Part shown: one piece after another, positions 56,916-64,000 of the stretch
Layout of the letters: every line of letters starts with the position of its first letter
How positions within the stretch are numbered: position 1 is the stretch's first letter
Assembly (NCBI GenBank): GCA_951394045.1
Contig: OX595995.1
Coordinates: 2,108,001 to 2,172,000 of the forward strand
Direction: 5' to 3'
From: Nitzschia sp. DOCU1
Lineage: Eukaryota; Bacillariophyta; Bacillariophyceae; Bacillariales; Bacillariaceae
Length of the DNA: 64,000 nt
Position numbers and translations under genes: made by a program
Notes under the pieces: model-generated
Told to the model about the DNA's origin: nothing
Database searches by the model: none
The model's input: the letters and a program-made list of their open reading frames with translations, nothing else

Positions 56916-59900
56916 AGCCTCTGGCGGAAAGTGACGTCGCTTATCACTTTCTGCAGCCAACTTATGACTTACGTGGCAACAGTGCTCTCCAAAGTCCTGT
57001 TCCGCTTCGTCATGAGGGGACTGTCCCTGTTCTTCGTGAGCTTCCTTGGTGGCGTACTCTACACGCTACTCAGGCCAGCTCTGTACATCGCGAACTCTCT
57101 CCTTTGGTACATCAGGAAGAGAACAAGGGGACGCCTCAAGCGCCCAAATCGTTATTGCCCCCGCTATTACGCAGCAGACGCTTTGCCGTTGGATGTCTCA
57201 ATACTGCTACTGGCTGGCTCCTCGACTTTGCCGACTGCGCGGGTATCCGTCGCATTTGCATTGTCATCGATTTCATCATCGGATTCTTCAAAGTCACTCC
57301 GCGAGAAGCTCGGCTCGGATCGGAACCAAGACAGACATTGGATGGCGGGCGTGGCTCTACATACACGTACAAGTGCACCCGCGACGCCCAAAGAAAGCCC
57401 AGTGACCACGAGACATCGTTGAGTCGGATCAGTCTCCACCGTTTAACGACTGTGAGCCGGACTGGCCACCATGCGACGAGCATGACCGGCCCCAGGATAT
57501 GGACCCCGACGATGAGGATTTTGTTGGAATGGGGTCGCCAAGGATGGTGTCGTTCGACACCCACAGCTACCCCATCTGGCTGGATACGCACAGCTCCTAC
57601 TCTTCCACACCGAACAAGTTGGACTTCATTGGGCCCATGGTCCCAATGAGAAGCGTCATCGTCGGAGCAGGCAACTCGAAGACAGAGGTCCAGTTCTCGG
57701 GCACTGTCCGATGGTTCTGGGACGACGACGACGGACATCGACATGTCGACCAACAATGAAAGGATACTTGCGATCCATCATTGGAGTCAAGTGCTAAGGG
57801 ATCAAGGCGACCGTGGCTACGCCACGGCCGACGCCGACTGTACCATCCTGCATTTTAACAATGGCAAGTCCAAGAGGACCGTGCCAATCGGAGCTGGCTC
57901 CAACGTCTCGATACTGCAGTCATCCCCGATGTATGCGGAGGACTACGTACAGTTCAACCAATCGATGTCAATGGACAACGAGGAGGACAATCTACCAGCG
58001 CTGTTTCGGTGCAACGTCGTGAGCGATGATGAACAATCAGACCAGGAGTCAAACGAGGACTCCCAGAGCGACGACTACTCAGAGTCAGACGACGACGACC
58101 AAGACCAAGATTCGTCTGAAGGGGCACCCCTACCTGTGGGCCCGAGACCTGTCGCTTTCGGAACGGCCGGACTAACTGAGGCCGACCTTCCGAACGACAC
58201 TCAGGAGATAGAGGACGAGCTGAGCCCACACCAGCTCTCATGGCATCAGAGACTTGGCCACATAGGCCTAGACGTCTCCTACAGATGGTCAGAGACGGCC
58301 TGCTGCCGTCCAAGATTGCAAAGGCACGCCCCCCGAAGTGCGCCGCCTGCCTTATTGGCAAGGCACCGCGCCGACCATGGCGAACCAAAGCAATCCCAAA
58401 CAAGAGAGCTCTGCCGGTCATCACTAGACCAGGCGACTGCGTCTCGGTCGACCAGCTGCAATCAACTATGCCTGGTCTATTTGGACAAATGAGAGGATTC
58501 ATCACAAAGTGTCGTCTACACTATGCAACTATCTTTGTGGACCACTACACAAGCCTCAGCTATGTACACCTCTCTGAGACTTGCAACGCCCTCGACACTG
58601 TTGCAGCCAAGGATGCCTTCGAGCAATACTCCCGCTTGAGGGGCGTCATCATCCGTCACTATCATTGTGACAATAGCAGATTCGCTGAGAAGGCCTGGGA
58701 AGACGCATGTAAGAAGCTTCTGTGGGGCCCACGCCCACCATGCAAACGGCGTTGCTGAGAAGCGCATTCGTGATCTACAAGAGGCCGCTAGAGCAGTCCT
58801 GATCCATGCCAAGAGACGATGGCCCAAGGCCATCAACTCCCATCTCTGGCCATACGCTCTAAGGACCGTCAACCACACACACACAACTGTGTGGTTAGCT
58901 CCAAAACAGGAAAGGCCCCACTACTGCTCTTCTCCCAGGTAGGTGAGCCTGTGATCAACTACAATCACTTGCACACCTTCGGCTGCCCCGCCTACCAACT
59001 AGACGGCGAACTAGCCTCGGGAAAACGAAGAACCCGACACGTTTGGTCCGATCGAGCCAAGGTGTCGATCTATCTGGGGCCATCGCCCCAGCACGGCAGC
59101 TCGATTGGCTTATTGTTGAATCTCGCGACAGGCCACATCTCTCCGACGTTTCATGCGGAGTACGATGATCATTTTGACACAACGAGGCCTGACTCAGAGT
59201 TCAAGTTACCACTTCCCACATGGCATGTAAGCACTTACTTCCATGAGGGACCCGAAGGCGCGACGAGCCACCAACGCAGGAGGTGGTCAACAACGAAACA
59301 CAACCCACAACAACTGGGACCACTACCGTTTCAGAGGGAGCTCCACTGCCACCATCAAGGGCAGCTAGAGCGCCAAGAGTCCAAGTCTTGCCACCAGACG
59401 ATGAGCAAGAGCCGCAGCCACCGCCAGTCGTGACTCGATCAGGTCGAACAAGTCGCCGACCCAATCGATTCCTTGGTGGATTCACAGGATCCCTGCCAAG
59501 TCGACTCGAGAGCTTCGTGACGACTCTCGAGTACGATGGGACCCACGAGCTCGACTACCAAGAACAGCACCCCTGGGTGCTATTCAAGGCAACGAACCAC
59601 CCGGACACTCTCTATCTTGATCAGGCTCTCAAGGCTCCGGATCGAGCAGAGTTCTTCAAGTCGATGCTCAAGGAAGTTCAAGATCATGAGTCGAGGGGAC
59701 ATTGGAAGATGATCCCTCGCTCCGAGGTTCCAGAGGGAGCTATCGTTCTCCCAGCTGTATGGGCAATGAAACGCAAACGCGAGATCAAGACCCGGAAGGT
59801 CTACAAGTGGAAATCTCGGCTCAATCTCGGCGGACACAAGGAGAGGCCTGGTCTGGACTATGACCAGACCGACTCACCAGTCGTGGCATGGCCCACGATT

Positions 59901-61219
59901 AGGCTCTTCCTTATCTACTTCATCCTGCACAAGTGGGTCACCCGACAACTTGACTTCGTGCTGGCATACCCCCATGCCAAAGTCGAGCGCCCCAATTCCT
60001 TGAGATTCCCCGAGGCTTCGCTTTCAAGGGATCGAGGAAAGAACACGTGCTACAGATCCTCCAAAACATCTATGGAGGACACGCTAGCGGCAGAACCTAC
60101 TTTCTGTTCGCCAAGAAGTATCTAGAGGACCTAGGATTCACTGCATCTAAAGTGGATCCCTGTGTCTTCTATTACGAAGGCTGCGTGCTACTTCTCTACG
60201 TCGATGATGTGATCATCGGCGGACCAACCAAGTCGCAGGTTGACAACGTCATCGAACTCATCAAGGATAACGTTGATGTCGACGACCAAGGCCCCATTGA
60301 GGACTACATTGGTGTCAACATCGAGTATGAGGACGACGGCTCCATGACTCTGACACAGCCGCACCTCATTGACTCCATCCTAAAGGACCTCTGCCTCACC
60401 AAGGAGTCTAAGACAGCATCAACACCGTCACTCTCGTCTGTGACCCTCCATGCGGACATCGGCGAAGAGCCTTTTGATGAGCACTTCAACTACCGATCGG
60501 TTATCGGTAAGCTAAACTACCTTGAGAAGTCGACGCGACCGGACCTGGCCTATGCCGTCCATCAATGCGCCCGGTTCATGTCAAACCCAACGAAGCTGCA
60601 TGGACAAGCAGTGAAGAGGATTGGCCGCTACCTTCTGAAGACCAGAGGCAAAGGCCTCCATCTCAGGCCGGACCTGTCAAAAAGCTTTGAGTGCTTTGTC
60701 GACGCCTCTTTTGCTGGCGAATGGGATTCTGGCCGAACATGGCAGGCCATGACTGATCCCAACATGGCCCGATCCAGAACTGGCTTCGTCATCTTCTTTG
60801 CAGGTGTACCACTGACCTGGGGCAGCAAGCTCCAGACAGAGATCTGTCTGAGCTCAACCGAGAGCGAGATGGTCTCCCTCTCAGCAGCCACCCGAGAGAA
60901 TATCTTCTTGATCCGACTCATCCAAGACGCCAACGATCTTGGAGGCCTGGACATGAACCTTTCCAATTCCAAGATCCACTGCCGAGTCCTTGAGGACAAT
61001 CAAGGGACCGTTGCTATTGCGTCGGAACCTCGTATCTGCCCTAGGACCAAGCACATCAACGTGAAGTACTGGCACTACGTCGACTTCATGCGATCGCACA
61101 AGGACATCATGTCGATCCATTGGATCTCTACCAAGGATCAACTGGCAGACATCTTCACGAAACCACTGCCAGTGGAGTCGTTCACAAAGTTCGCCTCGCT
61201 CATCTGCGATTGGGTCTAA
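56916..61219 (+). pseudogene. Copia pol, frameshifted (protease-integrase-RT-RNase H)
   Basis: In order: a hydrophobic region (56931-57135; VMRGLSLFFVSFLGGVLY), a protease-like region at 57560-57720 in which the usual DSG is DTH (WLDTHSSYSS), the Gag-pre-integrase motif LSWHQRLGHIG (58230), the integrase core (SVDQ; HCDNSRF; HHANGVAEKRI with Glu) from 58280 to 58800, the RT start (KSRLNLGGHKERPGLDYDQT; 59800), the RT catalytic YVDD (60199-60210), and RNase H (FVDASFAGEW; LEDNQGTVAIA; DQLADIFTKPLP) to 61219. Frame changes occur near 57425, 57750, 58260, 58740, 58900-59290 and 60050. The last ORF (60047-61219) is intact. Confidence 0.9.
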
Positions 61220-61252
61220 CGACCTGAGTCCGCTGCCAACGATGAGAGGGAG

Positions 61253-61822
61253 TGTGACGTTTGTGACGACAATCAACAAACATCTGCGCGTCTCGTGATG
61301 TGGGGAATTGCAATTCCTTACACCGCGGGAAGAAGTTACTGATGAGGACGGCGCGCGACCAAACTAATATGCCCTCATAGCCCGTGGGCATATGTGCAAC
61401 GAGCACGGCGAGCCTCAGGACCCAAAAGGCGGTGTTCGACCAATTACTGACTTGTTCCGCACGAGTTCTGGCGGAACCCTTCAACCCATCACTCCAAATC
61501 AGCCAAAGCATCGTTACCAGCTACCTATTCGACGACAACGATTGCTACATTCGCAAAATTGACCTCTTGACGGTCCATATATCTATGCATTCACGGCAAT
61601 CCTACATGACACCTTGCGACACGAACCCAAGAGCGGAAACCGATTGAAACGTCGAACAACGTCTTCTTTTCGTGTCAATTCATCCCTATTTTACTTCAGA
61701 AAACACAGAAACAATAACTTCATAGAAACCAATCTATCGCCGCAATTACTCAACTCTACCGCTATCACTAGCTGTCGCCCAGCGATACAGCCAATACAGC
61801 CAATTCGGACCGTATCGTCACA
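61253..61822 (+). repeat. 3' LTR of the Copia element
   Basis: 570 bp; see the 5' LTR. The target duplication CCATC follows. Confidence 0.95.
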
Positions 61823-61827
61823 CCATC

Positions 61828-62042
61828 TGCCTAGAAACCAACCAATGGTAGCGTCGTGTCCCCGTTATTCGGACTGACGTCGACTCCCCAAGTCGAGTGG
61901 ACAACGAATTAGGTAGTAGTAGTACTACTAGTAGCGTCGCATGGTCAAGACCAAAATGTATTACCACGAGTGCTACTAATCTCCTAGAGTAGCTGTTGTA
62001 GTAAGTGTATGACGCCGCCGCAAACTGGAGCAAATATCCAAG
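61828..62042. other. Spacer
   Basis: It contains a short TAGTAGTAGTACTACTAGTAG-like palindromic run near 61915. No gene is seen. Confidence 0.4.
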
Positions 62043-62558
62043 ATGTCCACCATAGCTACGGTCCGGGCCGGAGATCATACCATACCATTACTCTACGACC
62101 ATTGTGGTAGTTCCGACTTTGCGCGGCATCAAGTACAAGCAGCAGCCTTGCCGTTGTTCAAAGAAGAACGCGAAGCCGTGAATGCCAATCGGAAACTGGT
62201 CCCCAAAGCGTACGAAAAGACCTGTTGGGACACCTGTTGGGACATGAAGATGAGTTTTCTTTCAGCGGGCGATCGTGTCAGACCACCAAAGTGGATAAAA
62301 GACGAGTGCATCCATGATTCGCTAGTGGACGAGCAGTATCTCTACGCTCTTGCGCCCAGGTGTAATTATCCTTGTAAGATCTTGCCCGATATCGGCCAAC
62401 AACATCTCCGAGTCTCTTTCGAAAAAAGAGCGAGGGGGCTCATTGCCAGAAAGGATATTACACTCCGTTTCATTGGAATGGATCAGAGGGCAGAAGCCCG
62501 CCGGTTTTGCCAGGAGGGGAAACATTACTGTGGTAACACCAGAGAAGATGGTGGATGA
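62043..62558 (+). CDS. Unrecognised 171-residue protein, possibly a fragment
   Basis: Polar, Cys-rich (CWDTCWDMK; APRCNYPCKILPD) with KRARGLIARKDITLRFIGMD near the C-terminus. That ending vaguely recalls the last part of SET-domain proteins (Asn/Cys site, then a strand-rich I-x-L-x-F segment and a Cys), but the key NHxC motif is not present. It may be a decayed copy or a chance ORF. No intron is evident. Confidence 0.35.
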   Translation: MSTIATVRAGDHTIPLLYDHCGSSDFARHQVQAAALPLFKEEREAVNANRKLVPKAYEKTCWDTCWDMKMSFLSAGDRVRPPKWIKDECIHDSLVDEQYLYALAPRCNYPCKILPDIGQQHLRVSFEKRARGLIARKDITLRFIGMDQRAEARRFCQEGKHYCGNTREDGG

Positions 62559-63252
62559 TATCATGTAAAGGAAAACTAAATTATGCAGAGTCCGAGCTCC
62601 CAATTTTGATACTACTATCTCTTTGCATGATGCTTCGTTTGAAGATTCTGAATAGAACTAGGTCGAACTAGGTCAGAGCCACCATCTACGTGGCAGCCAC
62701 ATTTGTATAGGAAGCTACTTTCCACCACGACAATTGGCATTCATGGTAAGGCTGCCAAGTCGGAACCGCACCAATACGCACCAATACCACAACAATCGTC
62801 GTAACGAATGGCATGATATCCTAGAAGCAACCTACAATCTGGTGCCCGGACCGATTGGCACCGATGCAATGGAAGAATTGCATTTTTTCCACAGCCAAAC
62901 GAAGTGTCGAGGAGTCCGAAAGAAACTGGGCATCTAAAGGATGATACGGAACAAGCAACCATCGACTGATTCGTTTTCACCCCTCATGCTCTAGCAGCCC
63001 AAGAAATCCCGCTGCTCCTGGTGGCAGTTTAATCAATCCTACGAATCCAAACAACCTCACTAGCCGCAGCCCAACTTTTCAAAGTGGTTCCCCAGTACTT
63101 TCCTAAGTAGTTATCCCAACGTCCAACCTTTCGTCCATGATCGGAATCTCCAAGTACATCATGGACGAGGCCGACGAGCATCCGTTTCTCCAACCGACGG
63201 GAATCATCAAAAAGGGCACAGCTCCTAGTGGACTAGCTAGAGCAAAAGACTT
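62559..63252. other. Intergenic with short ORF 62734-62937
   Basis: The 67-codon plus ORF (NEWHDILEATYNLVPGPIG, MEELHFFHSQTKCRG) looks protein-like but has no upstream partner I can identify. The rest is non-coding and includes the 3' flank of the coiled-coil gene. Confidence 0.3.
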
Positions 63253-64000
63253 TTAAAAGAGATCATCGAGTGTCTCTCGTATCGTCATGTTGGGATCATG
63301 TCTGGCAAAAGCAGCCTCTTGACTCCAGATGGTCTCCTCATATAGCTCTCTCATCTCATCCAATGACGACTCGAGTTTCTCCATTTTGGCTTTCATTTTG
63401 GCAGAGTCCGAAAGCCACGTTTTGCAATTCTCAAGATAGCTGATATCTCGTTTCGTGTGCTTTTTCTGCAAGGACAATTGTACGCCCGTAGCATACATCT
63501 GACGCATTTGACGTACAAGCTGCACCTCCTGGAGAGTCTGCACATCAAACTGCATCTTTTCTTCTTCGTTCAGTGACTCCTTTTGTTGTGCAAGGCTTCC
63601 ATGGCCCAACGAAATCGAGGCTGATTCGATTGCGTTCAAAAAGGACTGAGGATCAAGATCGTCTCTTTGAAGACTTTGCAACATAGCCTCCAATTTAGTG
63701 GTGGAGGAATGGTAACGGCTCTCGAGTAAGTTCTTCTTTTTCATGTATTCAGTTCTCTCTTTGTCCCCGCGCGATTTGAGATTCCTGAGTTCTTTGGTTT
63801 TGTCTGAAACTTGCTTCCTCACTTTACGAATATCCTTTTGCAAATTGTTGACCACTCGTCGTTCTCGCAATTCGTTTGCAGTCAGCGAATCTGGTAGCAT
63901 CATAGTCGCAACAGTCTCAGCGATCGTCTCGTCGTCAAAAGTATTTCCTCCGCGACTTCTACCAAAGGAATCCGCAACACTTCTACCACCAGCATTGGAC
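63253..64000 (-). CDS. Coiled-coil protein, C-terminal part (gene continues past the window)
   Basis: The minus frame is open from the window edge (63999) to a TAA at 63253, giving at least 248 residues; the first Met at 63903 is probably internal because the upstream frame (GRSRGGNTFDDETIAETVAT) is also protein-like. Long heptad-like helices fill it: LRERRVVNNLQKDIRKVRKQ, KERTEYMKKKNLLESR, MQFDVQTLQEVQLVRQMRQ and KMKAKMEKLESSLDEMRELY. The end is ETLDDLF. The family is not recognised; cytoskeletal, ciliary or kinetochore scaffold roles are typical for such proteins but cannot be chosen here. Confidence 0.65.
   Translation of the reverse strand, partial: SNAGGRSVADSFGRSRGGNTFDDETIAETVATMMLPDSLTANELRERRVVNNLQKDIRKVRKQVSDKTKELRNLKSRGDKERTEYMKKKNLLESRYHSSTTKLEAMLQSLQRDDLDPQSFLNAIESASISLGHGSLAQQKESLNEEEKMQFDVQTLQEVQLVRQMRQMYATGVQLSLQKKHTKRDISYLENCKTWLSDSAKMKAKMEKLESSLDEMRELYEETIWSQEAAFARHDPNMTIRETLDDLF

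Larger units (their letters stand above)
55020..61822 (+). mobile_element. Complete Copia-like LTR retrotransposon with CCATC target duplication, pol frameshifted
   Basis: LTRs start TGTGACG and end CGTCACA, a perfect 7-bp terminal inverted repeat. The 5' LTR is 55020-55611 and the 3' LTR 61253-61822. CCATC flanks both ends (55015-55019 and 61823-61827). A GAGAGGGAG polypurine tract precedes the 3' LTR. Domain order is Gag, protease, integrase, RT, RNase H, as in Copia. All domains can be found, but pol is split over at least five frames, so the element is structurally whole yet coding-dead. Confidence 0.95.

Noticed and set aside
62043..62558. Firm assignment to SET-domain methyltransferases
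   Set aside because: Only the C-terminal pattern is vaguely similar. The NHxC and Y-motif residues are missing.

Overview
This window looks like nuclear DNA of a stramenopile alga, most probably a pennate diatom. The support is indirect. Short GT-AG introns (72-116 bp) can be placed in five genes. A CRAL-TRIO-like/DUF6824 protein and a family C 7TM receptor of types common in diatoms are present. Copia-, Gypsy- and Harbinger-like remnants resemble diatom families. No marker names the species; all family calls are from motif recognition by eye.

Layout. 0.4-13 kb is gene-rich: a two-exon GABA-B-like receptor (418-3761), an RS-rich coiled-coil protein (4433-6376, minus), a small two-exon membrane protein (6802-7277, minus), and a divergent pair of glycosyltransferases, GT49 (9326-10684, minus) and GT8-like (11154-13057, plus). 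13.6-21 kb is a graveyard: a beheaded FAD oxidoreductase, Copia pieces, Harbinger-like transposase pieces, and an RT-type retroelement truncated against a DUF6824 gene. A GT92 gene (22318-24123, minus) precedes an internally deleted Copia element (24432-29292) whose 3' LTR carries a tRNA-derived SINE-like insertion. 31.0-33.3 kb lies between terminal inverted repeats; it holds a decayed agmatinase/arginase fragment and a 164-bp satellite whose monomers include the transposon end. It stops just before a second GT49 gene (33465-34721). A DUF6824-like gene and a two-exon sulfotransferase (35714-37330) follow on the minus strand.

39.4-45.1 kb is a complete Gypsy element with 607-bp LTRs and an ACCAG target duplication, sitting inside the end of a host reading frame. 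Next come a decayed helicase/GIY-YIG gene (45.4-48.0 kb, minus) head-to-head with a PIF1-like helicase fragment (plus), two apparently nested TIR elements (49.8-52.9 kb), a decayed glycosyltransferase (53.1-54.4 kb), and a complete but frameshifted Copia element (55020-61822, TSD CCATC). The last 2 kb holds small unrecognised ORFs and the 3' part of a coiled-coil gene that runs off the window.

Taken together, the non-transposon genes are unusually rich in type II membrane glycan enzymes: two GT49, one GT8-like, one GT92, one sulfotransferase, a decayed GT64-like gene, and two short duplicated pieces of the first types. A shared role in a secreted or cell-wall sulfated polysaccharide is an inference. 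Transposons have broken, copied or landed next to several of these genes.
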